From contig JAWKYB010000007.1 of NCBI GenBank assembly GCA_041396705.1, positions 186,001 to 250,000 on the forward strand: 64,000 nucleotides of DNA, in the 5' to 3' direction. Below the pieces are notes generated by a model. It ran no database searches. It worked only from the letters and a program-made list of their open reading frames with translations, and was not told the DNA's origin. Positions 19,100-30,347 of this stretch are shown piece after piece (within the stretch, counting starts at the first letter, position 1; each line of letters starts with the position of its first letter). A program made the position numbers and the translations under genes. This stretch comes from Alphaproteobacteria bacterium (GTDB lineage Bacteria > Pseudomonadota > Alphaproteobacteria > CALKHQ01).

Positions 19100-20806
19100 T
19101 CAGGCGGCCGATAGCTTGGCCGCGCTGTATTTGATAGCGCGATTCGCCGCGCTGACAACCGCACGCAGCGTCGCGGCGACGATGCTCTTGTCGCGGCCGA
19201 CGCCGAACAGGCTGTCCTCGCGGCCCAGGTTCAGCTCGACATAGGCCACCGCCTCGGCGTCGGAGCCGGCGCCGACGGCGTGCTCGCGATAGTCGGCGAC
19301 CCTGAGATTCAGGCCGAACGACCGGTTGAGCGCGTCGACGAAGGCGTCGACGGGGCCGGTGCCGTGGCCTTCGATCGGCCGGATCTCGCCGTCGATGCGC
19401 ACGGTGGCGTCGAGCCGGCGCTTGTCGCCGCCGGAGCCTTCCGGAACCGTCCGGTACTCGACGAACTCGAGCGGCCCGTTCTGCTGCAGATACTCGTCGC
19501 AGAACGCCTGGTAGATCGCCTCCGACGGCTGCTCCTCCTCGGTCTCGTCGGCGATCCGCTGGATCACCTTCGAGAATTCGATCTGCAGGCGGCGGGGCAG
19601 CGCCAGGCCGTAGTCCGTCTCCATGATGTAGGCGATGCCGCCCTTGCCCGACTGGCTGTTGATGCGGATCACCGCCTCGTAGGACCGGCCGATGTCCTGC
19701 GGATCGATCGGGAGGTAGGGCACCTCCCAGATGCCGGTGTTGGATTTCTCCTGCGCCGCGAAGCCCTTCTTGATCGCATCCTGGTGCGAGCCGGAGAAGG
19801 CGGTGAACACCAGTTCGCCGCCATAGGGGTGGCGCGGGTGCACCGGCAGGCGGTTGCAATGCTCGGCGGTGCGGACCAGGGCGTTGATGTCGGACATGTC
19901 GAGGCCGGGGTCGACGCCCTGGGTCAACATGTTCAGCGCCAGCGTGACCACGTCGACATTGCCGGTGCGTTCGCCGTTGCCGAACAAGGTCGCTTCCACC
20001 CGGTCGGCACCGGCCATCAGCGCCAGCTCGCAGGCGGCGACGCCGGTGCCGCGGTCGTTGTGCGGGTGCAGGCTGAGGATGATGCGCTCGCGGTCGCGGA
20101 AGCGGCGCAGGAACCACTCGATCTGGTCGGCATAGATGTTCGGCGTCGCCATCTCCACCGTCGCCGGCAGGTTGATGATGGTCGGGTTCGCCGCGGTCGG
20201 CTGCCAGACGTCGCAGACCGCCTCGCAGATCTCCACCGCATAGGGCAATTCGGTGCCGGTGAAGCTCTCCGGCGAATACTGGAAACGCCAGCGCGTCTCC
20301 GGCGCCGCCTTGGCGCCGGCCAGCACCCATTCGGCACCCTTGACCGCGATGTCGGTGATGCCGGCCTCGTCCAGCCCGAACACCACGCGCCGCTGCACGG
20401 TCGATGTCGAGTTGTACAGGTGCACGATGGCCTGCCTGGCGCCCTTCAGCGCCTCGTAGCTGCGCTGGATCAACGGCTCGCGCGCCTGGGTCAACACCTG
20501 GATGGTGACATCGTCCGGGATCATGTCCTGCTCGATCAGTTCCCGGCAGAAGTCGAAGTCGGTCTGCGAAGCGGCCGGGAAGCCGATTTCGATCTCCTTG
20601 AAGCCCATCGCGACAAGGGTCTTGAACATGCGTCGCTTGCGCTCGGGGCCCATCGGCTCGATCAGGGCCTGGTTGCCGTCGCGCAGGTCGACGGAGCACC
20701 AGATCGGCGCCTTGGTGATGGTGGCGTTGGGCCAGGTGCGGTCGGGCAGGTCGATCTGCGCGAACGGCCGATATTTCCGCACGGTGTCCTGGAACGCGTT
20801 GGTCAT
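19100..20806 (-). CDS. leuA: 2-isopropylmalate synthase (LeuA, long form)
   Basis: Condenses 2-oxoisovalerate with acetyl-CoA, the first committed step of leucine synthesis. The 568-residue protein is the long type found in many proteobacteria and actinobacteria: an N-terminal TIM barrel with WCSVDLRDGNQALIEPM and SLHPHNDRGTGVAACELAL (metal-binding HxH region), then a C-terminal leucine-feedback domain. AAGG lies 9 bases before ATG 20806; an ATG three codons upstream is less well placed. A Leu-rich leader peptide and a hairpin lie in the 5' region, so expression is probably controlled by attenuation as well as by feedback inhibition. Confidence 0.95.
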   Translation of the reverse strand: MTNAFQDTVRKYRPFAQIDLPDRTWPNATITKAPIWCSVDLRDGNQALIEPMGPERKRRMFKTLVAMGFKEIEIGFPAASQTDFDFCRELIEQDMIPDDVTIQVLTQAREPLIQRSYEALKGARQAIVHLYNSTSTVQRRVVFGLDEAGITDIAVKGAEWVLAGAKAAPETRWRFQYSPESFTGTELPYAVEICEAVCDVWQPTAANPTIINLPATVEMATPNIYADQIEWFLRRFRDRERIILSLHPHNDRGTGVAACELALMAGADRVEATLFGNGERTGNVDVVTLALNMLTQGVDPGLDMSDINALVRTAEHCNRLPVHPRHPYGGELVFTAFSGSHQDAIKKGFAAQEKSNTGIWEVPYLPIDPQDIGRSYEAVIRINSQSGKGGIAYIMETDYGLALPRRLQIEFSKVIQRIADETEEEQPSEAIYQAFCDEYLQQNGPLEFVEYRTVPEGSGGDKRRLDATVRIDGEIRPIEGHGTGPVDAFVDALNRSFGLNLRVADYREHAVGAGSDAEAVAYVELNLGREDSLFGVGRDKSIVAATLRAVVSAANRAIKYSAAKLSAA

Positions 20807-20905
20807 CGTCTTCATCCTTCGCCGGCGCGGCGGGGGCGATACCGTCTCGGGCTGCCGAAAGCCGCGCGCTTTATACACAAAATTCGGTTAACGGGCCGCG
20901 AAATA

Positions 20906-20940
20906 CGGCCGGCGGCGCGCCCGGTCAGCGCCGCCGGCCG
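20906..20940 (-). terminator. Putative leucine attenuator hairpin upstream of leuA
   Basis: On the minus strand CGGCCGGCGGCGC, a 9-nt loop and GCGCCGCCGGCCG form a perfect 13-bp stem, followed by TATTTCG. It lies 100 bp before the leuA start and about 170 bp after the end of the Leu-rich leader peptide. The short T-run makes terminator strength uncertain. A smaller hairpin (GTTCGC/GCGAAC, about 21080-21095) just after the leader stop could be a pause or alternative structure. Confidence 0.45.
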
Positions 20941-21108
20941 CCGGGCAGTCGGGCGAAGGACGACGTCGGCAGCGGCGGACATGACGGCACGGGAACCCCG
21001 GATCGCATGCGGACGGTCACGGAACGGCTGGTCACGGCTGGGCTCGACAGGGAAATGGAGCGGTCTGGGCGAGGGGCGGTTCGCGCATGCGAACCTGGTC
21101 CGGCGGGG

Positions 21109-21159
21109 TCAGGCCACCGGGCGGGTAAGTCGCAGGAGCAGGTCCAGACGCAGGCTCAT
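21109..21159 (-). CDS. leuL: Leucine-rich leader peptide (leuA attenuation)
   Basis: A 16-codon frame, too short for usual gene calling, reads MSLRLDLLLRLTRPVA followed by TGA. Six of sixteen residues are leucine, with LDLLLRL in the core. This is the hallmark of leader peptides through which ribosome stalling at scarce Leu-tRNA controls a downstream attenuator. It lies about 300 bp upstream of leuA on the same strand, with a strong hairpin between. The upstream ribosome site is weak (AGCGAG). Function is inferred from composition and position. Confidence 0.6.
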   Translation of the reverse strand: MSLRLDLLLRLTRPVA

Positions 21160-21190
21160 GCTCGCTAGATAGCCATCCGCGCCGGCCGGG

Positions 21191-22588
21191 TCAACCGTCG
21201 CGGCGCCAGGTCGTGCCCTGCGGCCCGTCCTCCAGCACGACTCCGGCGGCCGCCAGCGCGTCGCGAATGCGGTCGGCCTCGGCGAAGTTCCGCGCCTTGC
21301 GCGCGGCTGTACGGGCGGCGATCTGCGCTTCGATCGCCGCCTCGTCGGGCCCGGTCGCCGCCGGCGGCTGCCAGCGGAACCAGTCGTGCGGCGCCATCGC
21401 GAACAGGCCGAGCAGACCCCCGCTCGCCTTCAGCGCCCCCGCCAGTGCCGCCTGTGCCTGTGCATCGGCCTCGGCCGCCGCCCGGTCGGCGAGCTCGTTC
21501 AGACGCACCAGCGCGGCCGGCGTGTTGAGATCGTCGCCGAGCGCGGCGAGCACGCCGTCGTCGACCGCGCTGCCGTCGCCTGAGCCGTCCGCGGCCGGCC
21601 CCGCCGCCTGCAGCACCCTTTGGAACCGGTCGAGGATCGCCCTGCTCTCGCGTACGCCCGCCTTGGTGAAATCCAGCGGCTGGCGATAGTGGCTGCGCAG
21701 CAGCGTCAGCCGAAGCGCCTCGCCGGGGAACTCCTGCAGCAGCTCGTGCACCGTGTAGAAGTTGCCCAGCGACTTCGACATCTTCTCGCCCTCGGCCAGC
21801 AGGAAGCCGTTGTGCAGCCAGACCCGGGCGAAGCGGCCGTCCGGGTGGGCGCACCGGCTCTGGGCGATCTCGTTCTCGTGGTGGGGGAAGATCAGGTCCT
21901 GGCCGCCGCCGTGGATGTCGAAGGTCTCGCCGAGATAGCGCCCGCTCATCGCGGAGCATTCCAGGTGCCAGCCGGGCCGGCCGCGGCCCCAGGGGCTGTC
22001 CCAGCCCGGCTGCTCCGCCGTCGACGGCTTCCACAGCACGAAGTCGGCCGGGTCGCGCTTGTACGGCGCGACCTCGACGCGGGCGCCGGCGATCATCTCG
22101 TCGCGGTTGCGGCCGGACAGCCGGCCGTAGTCCGGCATGGTGCCGACCGCGAACAATACGTGCCCGTCGGCCGCATAGGCGTGGCCGCGGGCGACCAACG
22201 TCTCGATCATCGCCAGCATCTCGGGCAGGTGCTGCGTCGCGCGCGGGGTCGCGTCGGGCCGGCGCACGTTGAGCGCGGCCATGTCCTCGAAATACTGCCG
22301 TTCGGTGCGCGCGGTCAGCGATGCGATCGGCTCGCCCGATTCTGCCGCCCGCTCGATGATCTTGTCGTCGATGTCGGTGATGTTGCTGACATAGGTGACG
22401 TGGCCGTCGCCATAGACGTGCCGCAGCAGCCGGCTGAGCACGTCGAACACCACCGCCGGCCTGGCGTTACCGATATGGGCGTAGTCGTAGACCGTCGGGC
22501 CGCAGACATACATCCGCACATTGTGCGGATCGAGCGGGACGAAGGGCTCCTTGGCGCGCGCCAGCGTGTTGTAAAGCTGCAGGGTCAT
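21191..22588 (-). CDS. cysS: Cysteinyl-tRNA synthetase
   Basis: A class I aminoacyl-tRNA synthetase that charges tRNA-Cys, 465 residues. The HIGH motif appears as YAHIGNARPAVVFD after the zinc-ligand cysteine in YVCGPTVYD. The KMSKS loop is GEKMSKSLGNFYTV. CSAMSGRYLGETFDIHGGGQDLIFPHHENE (several conserved zinc and ATP contacts) is intact. The C-terminal DALR-like anticodon region ends RIRDALAAAGVVLEDGPQGTTW. The gene for a GNAT enzyme starts 10 bp upstream. Confidence 0.97.
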   Translation of the reverse strand: MTLQLYNTLARAKEPFVPLDPHNVRMYVCGPTVYDYAHIGNARPAVVFDVLSRLLRHVYGDGHVTYVSNITDIDDKIIERAAESGEPIASLTARTERQYFEDMAALNVRRPDATPRATQHLPEMLAMIETLVARGHAYAADGHVLFAVGTMPDYGRLSGRNRDEMIAGARVEVAPYKRDPADFVLWKPSTAEQPGWDSPWGRGRPGWHLECSAMSGRYLGETFDIHGGGQDLIFPHHENEIAQSRCAHPDGRFARVWLHNGFLLAEGEKMSKSLGNFYTVHELLQEFPGEALRLTLLRSHYRQPLDFTKAGVRESRAILDRFQRVLQAAGPAADGSGDGSAVDDGVLAALGDDLNTPAALVRLNELADRAAAEADAQAQAALAGALKASGGLLGLFAMAPHDWFRWQPPAATGPDEAAIEAQIAARTAARKARNFAEADRIRDALAAAGVVLEDGPQGTTWRRDG

Positions 22589-22597
22589 GGCCGGGTT

Positions 22598-23125
22598 CTA
22601 TCGCCGCGGCGCCGGCGCGTCACCTGCGGAATCGGGGCGGCCGCAGCGCGCGGCCAGATCCGACAGCGCTGCGCCCCCGACCCTGTAATAGACCTTGGTT
22701 TCCATTCGGGTGCCGCCGATCCGGTCGTAGAAGCGCAGCGCGCCGGCGTTGCCGGCCTCGGTCGACCAGTCCAGCCGCACGCAGCCGCGGCGCAGCGCCT
22801 CGTGCGCGATGAACGCCATCAGCGCGGCGCCGATGCCGTCGGAGCGCGCCGGCTGTGCGACGAACAGCTCCTTCATGAACAGCGCCCCGCCGAGGTCCGG
22901 CGCCGGATAGAGCAGGGCGAAGCAGGCATAGCCGACGACGGCGCGGTCCCGCTCGGCAACGGCGACCTGGCAACCCGGCTCGGCCAGGACGCGGTCGCGC
23001 ACATGGGCGTCGAACGCCGCCCGCGGCGGCGCGTCGTCGCCCCAGTAGTGCAGGTCTGTCGCATGCATCAGCCCGGCGAGCGCGCCACAGTCGGACGCCG
23101 TCGCCAGCCGGCAGGTGACTGCCAT
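22598..23125 (-). CDS. GNAT-family N-acetyltransferase
   Basis: A 175-residue GNAT protein. The acetyl-CoA-binding motif A is ELFVAQPARSDGIGAALMAFIAHEALRRGC (Q/R-x-x-G-x-G/A type), followed by LDWSTEAGNAGALRFYDRIGG, the usual motif B. The substrate is unknown; close relatives act on small amines, amino acids or antibiotics. It is 9 bp upstream of cysS on the same strand and may be transcribed with it. Confidence 0.85.
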   Translation of the reverse strand: MAVTCRLATASDCGALAGLMHATDLHYWGDDAPPRAAFDAHVRDRVLAEPGCQVAVAERDRAVVGYACFALLYPAPDLGGALFMKELFVAQPARSDGIGAALMAFIAHEALRRGCVRLDWSTEAGNAGALRFYDRIGGTRMETKVYYRVGGAALSDLAARCGRPDSAGDAPAPRR

Positions 23126-23218
23126 CGGCCTTCCGCTCCCCGCACCGGCGCCGGTGCGGCGCGATGCGGGGGCAGACTACAGGCTCGGCGCGCGGCTGTC
23201 GCCCGCGGCGCCGCGGCG

Positions 23219-24058
23219 TCAGTGCGCCGGCAGCGAGCGCAGATAGGCGACGATCGCCGCGACGTCCTCGTCGGACATGCCGGCGTAGTAGCCGACCGGC
23301 ATCGGCGGCAGCAGGTGCGAGCCGTCCGGGCGGACGCCGGTCCGGATGATGGTGGCGACCTCGTCGTCGCTGTAGTGGCCGATGCCGGTGGGCGTGATGT
23401 CGGCGCCGACGCTGACGCCCCACGGGCCGTGCAAGGTCAGCCCGCCCCGGCCCAACATGTTGGCGAGATCGGGCACGCCGTTGGCGTCCGGCGTCGAGTG
23501 GCAGACGACGCAGTGCGCGATCGGCCCGGCCAGATAGGCGCCGTAGGCGACCGGATCGCTGCGGTCGACGTCCGGCACCGAACCCACCGCGGGGCCATAG
23601 GCGGGCGGCAGCGGGAACGGATAGTCGTTGGCCGGCGTCTCGTTGCTGACGGCCGGAACGCTGCGCAGGTAGGCTATGACGGCGTCGACGTCGCTGTCCG
23701 ACAGGCCGTGATAGACCTCGAACGGCATCGGCGGGCCGATCAGCGAGCCGTCGGGGCGGATGCCCTCGCGGATCGCCGTGCGGATCTGATCGTCGGTCCA
23801 GCCGCCGATGCCGGTCTCGACGTCAGGGGTGATGTTGGGCGCGACCACCGCGAAGGCGTCTTCCTCGATCGGCAGGCCGCCGGCCAGCTCCATGCCGGGG
23901 ATCGGCCCGTTCTGGTCCTGCGGCGTGTGGCAGTTGCCGCAGGCGACGATCGACTGCATCAGGTAGGTGCCGCGTTCCAGCGGCGTCTCGGCGCCGGCCG
24001 ACGCGGCCAGGGCACACAGGCTCGTCGCGGCGGCGGCCGCGATGGCAACGGATCGCAT
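23219..24058 (-). CDS. Exported diheme cytochrome c
   Basis: A periplasmic electron carrier of 279 residues with a signal peptide (about 1-23, ending ASAGAE). There are two covalent heme sites: C40-GN-C43-H44 and C183-VV-C186-H187. Each is followed by its own cytochrome c fold with IREGIRPDGSLIGPPMP and IIRTGVRPDGSHLLPPMP; the likely methionine ligands lie in these MP segments. The two halves are clearly internal duplicates. The design resembles the cytochrome subunit of membrane alcohol/gluconate dehydrogenases, but no dehydrogenase gene is adjacent. GGGAGG sits 6 bases before ATG 24058, which decides the start. Confidence 0.9.
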   Translation of the reverse strand: MRSVAIAAAAATSLCALAASAGAETPLERGTYLMQSIVACGNCHTPQDQNGPIPGMELAGGLPIEEDAFAVVAPNITPDVETGIGGWTDDQIRTAIREGIRPDGSLIGPPMPFEVYHGLSDSDVDAVIAYLRSVPAVSNETPANDYPFPLPPAYGPAVGSVPDVDRSDPVAYGAYLAGPIAHCVVCHSTPDANGVPDLANMLGRGGLTLHGPWGVSVGADITPTGIGHYSDDEVATIIRTGVRPDGSHLLPPMPVGYYAGMSDEDVAAIVAYLRSLPAH

Positions 24059-24193
24059 TTCGAAACCTCCCACGAAACCCGGCGCGCTCTCGCCTCGGCG
24101 CACTGGCCGCCTGCCCGCCGCGCTCGGAATCGGCAGGACTCATACTCCCGCGCCGCGATTGTGGAAAGAGTGTCGCAGGACGATCGGTCGCGC

Positions 24194-25839
<1,646 letters not shown>

Positions 25840-25840
<1 letters not shown>

Positions 25841-26982
25841 CAGGCGATCACCTTGCGCGGATCGAAAGCATCGCGGATCGCCTCGCCGATGAAGATCAAC
25901 AGGCTCAGCATGATCGCGAGGGTGAAGAAGGCGGTCAGCGCCAGCCAGGGCGCCTGCAGGTTGGCCTTGCCCTGGTTCAACAGCTCGCCCAGTGACGGCG
26001 AGCCAGGCGGCAGGCCGTAGCCGAGGAAGTCGAGCGAGGTCAGCGAAGTGATGCCGGCGGTCAGGATGAAGGGCAGGAATGTCAGCGTCGCCACCATCGC
26101 ATTCGGCAGCACGTGGCGGAACATGATGGTGCCGTGGCCGACGCCCAGCGCCCGCGCGGCGCGGACATAGTCGAAATTGCGCCCGCGCAGGAACTCGGCG
26201 CGGACCAGGCCCTGCAGGCCGACCCAGCTGAACAGCAGCAGCAGCACCAGCACGGTGTAGAAGCTGGGGGTGACGATCGACGACAGGATCAGCAGCAGGA
26301 AGAACACCGGCATGCCGCCCCAGATGTCGATGATGCGCTGGCCGATCAGGTCGGTCATGCCGCCGAAATAGCCCTGGATCGCGCCGATCACGATGCCGAG
26401 GATGACGGTGCCGACGGTCAGCAGCAGGCCGAACAGCACCGAGATGCGGAAGCCGTAGATCATGCGGGCGACCACGTCGCGGCTGGAATCGTCGGTGCCG
26501 AGCCAGTGCGCGCCGTCGGGCGGCGACGGCGCCGGGCTGCTCAGTTCCTTGTCGAAGGTGTCGTAGCTGAATGGGATCAGCGGCCACAGCATCCAGCCCT
26601 TCTCCTCGATCAGCTCCTGCACCTCGGGCTCGCGATATTCCGCTTCGGTCTCGAAGAAGCCGCCATACTCGGTCTCCGGCACGGTCTCCAGCACCGGGAA
26701 GTACCAGCCGCCGTCGTAGTTGACGACCAGCGGCTTGTCGTTGGCGACCAGCTCGGCGAACAGCGACACCACGAACATCGCCAGGAAGATCCACAGCGAC
26801 CAGTAGCCGCGGCTGTTGCGCCGGAAGTTGCGCAGCCGGCGCGCGGTGAACGGTGTGATCCGCCGCCCGAGGAAGCGATGCTCGCGCATCGGCGGCAGCG
26901 GGCGCTCGTCGGCCGGGATCGCCGCATCGGGTGCGCCGCGCAGGGTCGGTGCCGCCGGGACGTCCGCCACCTCAGACCTCAC
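25840..26982 (-). CDS. yejE: Peptide ABC transporter permease (YejE)
   Basis: Second permease of the Yej importer, 380 residues. An N-terminal FLGRRITPFTARRLRNFRRNSRGYWSLWIF segment (typical of YejE) leads into the first helix. A long periplasmic insertion follows (about 70-150, YDGGWYFPVLETVPETEYGG), which sets YejE apart from DppC. The C-terminal transporter domain has the EAA-like loop ARALGVGHGTIMFRHVLPNA. The start is GTG, overlapping the end of yejB by 11 bp. Confidence 0.93.
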
Positions 26983-28084
26983 GGCTGGCGAAGTCGATCC
27001 TCGGATCGACGAAGTGATAGGTCAGGTCGGAGATCACGTTGACCACCAGACCGATCAGCGTGAAGAAGTACAGCGTGGCGAAGATGACCGGATAGTCGCG
27101 GTTGATCACCGATTCGTAGCCGAGCAGGCCGATGCCATCGAGCGAGAAGATGATCTCGATGAACAGCGAGCCGGCGAACAGCACGCCCAGGATTGCGCCG
27201 GGCACGCCGGCGATGATCAGGATCATCGCGTTGCGGAAGACGTGGCCGTAGAGCACCTGCCGGCTGGTCAGGCCCTTCGCGCGCGCGGTCAGCACATATT
27301 GCTTGTTCAGCTCTTCCAGGAACGAGTTCTTGGTCAGCATGGTCAGCACGGCGAAGCTGCCGATGACCAGCGCGACGATCGGCAGCGTCATGTGCCAGAA
27401 ATAGTCGACGATCAGCTCCAGCGTGCTCATCTCGCGCCAGTTGTCGGAAACCAGGTGGCCGAGCGGGAACCAGTCGAAATAGCGCCCGCCGGCGAACAGC
27501 ACGACCAGCAGGATGGCGAACAGGAAGGACGGGATGGCGTAGAGCCCGATGATCACGCCGCTGGTCCAGACGTCGAAGCGCGTGCCGTCGCGCCGTGCCT
27601 TGGAGACGCCCAGCGGGATGCAGACGGCATAGGAGATCAGCGCCGCCCACAGGCCGATCGAGATCGAGACCGGCAGCCGTTCGATGATCAGGTCGGCGAT
27701 CGGCCGGCCGCGGAAATAGCTCTCGCCGAAGTCGAAGGTGATGTAGTTGCCGATCATCAGCACGAAGCGCTCGTACCAGGGCTTGTCGAAGCCGAACTGG
27801 CGCTCGAGCTGGGCGATGAACTCGGGCGGCAGGCCCTGCGCGCCGCGATACTGGCTCTCGGCCGCGCCGGCCGCGGTGCCGCTCTGCGCGCCGGTCTGGC
27901 CGGTCTCCGACCCGGTCGCGCCGGAGATGCGGCCGGTCGCGTCCACGCCGGTGCCGGTGACCTCCGCGATGATCTGCTGGATCGGCCCGCCGGGCGCCAC
28001 CTGGATGATGGCGAAGTTGACGATCATGATCCCCAGCAGCGTGGGGATGATCAGCAGCAGTCGGCGGATGACATAGGCGAACAT
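26972..28084 (-). CDS. yejB: Peptide ABC transporter permease (YejB)
   Basis: First permease of the importer, 370 residues. It begins MFAYVIRRLLLIIPTLLGIM, the DppB/YejB start. A Gly/Thr/Ala-rich insertion at about 45-75 (GTGVDATGRISGATGSETGQ) is unusually long. The EAA-like loop is VLTARAKGLTSRQVLYGHVFRNAM. Six transmembrane helices are expected. It starts 22 bp after yejA ends. Confidence 0.93.
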   Translation of the reverse strand: MFAYVIRRLLLIIPTLLGIMIVNFAIIQVAPGGPIQQIIAEVTGTGVDATGRISGATGSETGQTGAQSGTAAGAAESQYRGAQGLPPEFIAQLERQFGFDKPWYERFVLMIGNYITFDFGESYFRGRPIADLIIERLPVSISIGLWAALISYAVCIPLGVSKARRDGTRFDVWTSGVIIGLYAIPSFLFAILLVVLFAGGRYFDWFPLGHLVSDNWREMSTLELIVDYFWHMTLPIVALVIGSFAVLTMLTKNSFLEELNKQYVLTARAKGLTSRQVLYGHVFRNAMILIIAGVPGAILGVLFAGSLFIEIIFSLDGIGLLGYESVINRDYPVIFATLYFFTLIGLVVNVISDLTYHFVDPRIDFASREV

Positions 28085-28106
28085 GATGGTGCCGGGCGGC
28101 GCGTCC

Positions 28107-29963
28107 TCAGCGGATGTCGTTCCAGCGCTGCTGCAAGGTCGCCGCCTTGTCCGCGTCGTACCACCAGGCGGTGAACGGCACGCCCTGCATCGGCTCCTCG
28201 GCCGGGCGCGGATGGTCGAACTTGTCCCAGAAGGCGACCCAGTTCACCGGATTGTGCCATTCGGGCATGGCGAACATCTGCCAGATCAGCGCCCGGTCCA
28301 GCGCATGGGTGCGGGTGACCAGCGATTCGCGGTCGGGTGCGGAGATGACCAGCTGGATCAGCGCGTCGATCGCCGGGTTCTTCAGTCCCATGACGTTTGA
28401 GCTGCCGGGCTGGTCGGCCGCGGCCGAGCCCCAATAGGCACGCTGCTCGTTGCCGGGCGACAGCGACTGGGCGATCACGTCGGTGGTGGCGTCGAAATTG
28501 AAGTTCTCGATGCGCTCCTGGTATTGCGAGGTGTCGACCGTGCGCACGCTGGCGCGCACGCCCAGCCGTTCCAGGTTGGCGGCATAGGGCAGCATGATCC
28601 GCTCGAACGCCGGCGAGACCAGCAGGATCTCCATCTCCAGCTTGACCCCGGTCTGCTCGTTGGTGCGCACGCCGTCGACCATCGTGTAGCCGGCCTCCTC
28701 CAGCAAGCCGACCGCGCGGCGCAGGTTGGCGCGCAGCCCGCCGTCGGCAGTGGTCGGCGCCTCGTAGTCGGCCTCGAACACCTCCGCCGGCAACTGGTCG
28801 CGATAGGGCTCGAGGATCGCGAGTTCCTCCGCGCTCGGCAGGCCGGTCGCCTCCAGCTCCGACGATTCGAAGAAGCTGTCGGTGCGGGCGTACAGCCCGT
28901 AGAACAGGTTCTCGTTGGTCCACTCGAAGTCGAACGCCAGGATCAGCGCCTCGCGCACCCGGCGGTCCTGGAACTGCGGCCGGCGCATGTTGAAGAACAG
29001 GCCCTGATAGGGCTCGGCCAGGCCGTCGGTCGGCTCTTCGCGGACGATGACGCCGCCGGTGACCTCGACGATGTTGTAGCCGGTCGCCCAGTTCTTCGAG
29101 CTGTTCTCGACCCGATAGTCGAGCTCGCCGCCCTTGAACGCCTCGAACATCACGTCCTCGTCGCCATAGTACTCGAGGATGATCTGGTCGAAGTTGTACT
29201 GGCCGACGTTGACCGGGTGGTTCGCCGCCCAGTAGTCGGGGTTGCGCTGCAGCACGGCGCGCCGGCCGGGGTCGATCTGGCCGAAGACATAGGCGCCGCT
29301 GCCGACCCAGGGCTGCAGCGTGACCCGCGAGATGTCGCGACCCTCGGCGGTCCAGTAGGCCTTTGGCATGATCGGCAGCTGGCCCAGGATCAGCGGCAGC
29401 TCCTTGTTCTCGTTGGTCGAGAAGTCGAAGCGCACGGTGCGCTCGCCGACCTGGGAGACCGAGGCGACGTCGGCGTAGTAGAACTGCTGCTGCGGGTTGT
29501 AGGTGGTCCAGGCCTCGAACGACCAGATCACGTCGTCGACCGTGATCGGCGAGCCGTCGCTGAACCGGGCCGCCGGGTTGAGGTCGAACTCGACCCAGCC
29601 GCGGTCGGCCGGCACGCGGATGGTCTCGCAGATCAGGCAGTATTCGGTGAACGGCTCGTCGGCGCTGGACGTCATCAGGCCGTCGAGCAGATAGGCGGTG
29701 CCGGCGACCGGCGAGCCGGCGATCGGCACCGGGTTCAGGCTGTCGAAGGTGCCGCGCGCGCCGATCTTGATCGATCCGCCCTTCGGTGCGTCCGGGTTGA
29801 CATAGTCGAAGTGTGCGAAATCGGGGGCGTATTTGACGTCGCCGTGCATGGCGAAGGCGTGGCCTTCGTAGACGTCCTGGCCAAGGGCCGGTGCGGTGGC
29901 GGGCAGAGCCAGCAGGATGGCGGTGACGATCGTGGCCGGGACGGGCGCGCGACGGTGCGTCAT
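28107..29963 (-). CDS. yejA: Peptide ABC transporter substrate-binding protein (YejA)
   Basis: Periplasmic solute-binding protein of family SBP_bac_5, 618 residues, with a signal peptide ending about PALGQD. YejA-specific features are HGDVKYAPDFAHFDYVNPDAPKGGS, GARGTFDSLNPVP and FSDGSPITVDDVIWSFE. It captures oligopeptides for YejBEF. I chose ATG 29963, which gives a clean signal peptide; a longer frame to 30065 adds only a basic tail. Order yejA-B-E-F is standard for the operon. Confidence 0.94.
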   Translation of the reverse strand: MTHRRAPVPATIVTAILLALPATAPALGQDVYEGHAFAMHGDVKYAPDFAHFDYVNPDAPKGGSIKIGARGTFDSLNPVPIAGSPVAGTAYLLDGLMTSSADEPFTEYCLICETIRVPADRGWVEFDLNPAARFSDGSPITVDDVIWSFEAWTTYNPQQQFYYADVASVSQVGERTVRFDFSTNENKELPLILGQLPIMPKAYWTAEGRDISRVTLQPWVGSGAYVFGQIDPGRRAVLQRNPDYWAANHPVNVGQYNFDQIILEYYGDEDVMFEAFKGGELDYRVENSSKNWATGYNIVEVTGGVIVREEPTDGLAEPYQGLFFNMRRPQFQDRRVREALILAFDFEWTNENLFYGLYARTDSFFESSELEATGLPSAEELAILEPYRDQLPAEVFEADYEAPTTADGGLRANLRRAVGLLEEAGYTMVDGVRTNEQTGVKLEMEILLVSPAFERIMLPYAANLERLGVRASVRTVDTSQYQERIENFNFDATTDVIAQSLSPGNEQRAYWGSAAADQPGSSNVMGLKNPAIDALIQLVISAPDRESLVTRTHALDRALIWQMFAMPEWHNPVNWVAFWDKFDHPRPAEEPMQGVPFTAWWYDADKAATLQQRWNDIR

Positions 29964-30347
29964 GGCGGGCTCTGTTCCTTTCCGCGTGCGGCGATGCGCT
30001 GTTCGTTGGCGTTGCGTGGCCGGCCGACGCGACGCGCCGGCGGACACTTTGTTACAATGCTTCAACGGTCGGCGAAACTAAACAATCGGCTTCCGCCCAC
30101 CGGTTGTCGGCGGCGAATCGGGCGAAATTGTGCGCATTCGGCTGTCGCGCGGGCCGGCGCTTTGCGCTAGACAGGCGCCATCGACGGAACAGCAGCGCGC
30201 CGCCGCCCCGCCCGCTGGGCAGGGCCCGGGCGGGCGCGCGGGCGCCGGCGTTGGCGTGGTGACCGGGCGCAAGATGTGGTATGCCATCCGGCGGCCCATA
30301 CCAGGCGCCAGACCGCCGGCCGGCGTATTGGAAAAGGTTGCGAGACG
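29964..30347. promoter_or_regulatory. Divergent intergenic region, yejA / yebC
   Basis: A 384-bp non-coding stretch between divergent transcription units. It must contain promoters for both the yej operon and the yebC-ruv operon. An AAAGG ribosome site lies 10 bases before yebC. I could not identify a definite operator or riboswitch. Confidence 0.4.

Noticed and set aside
20863..20900. Promoter of leuA downstream of the attenuator hairpin (TATAAA near 20870)
   Set aside because: A TATAAA is present on the minus strand, but no -35 box fits at 16-18 bp, and the Leu-rich leader argues for transcription from further upstream. It remains possible.
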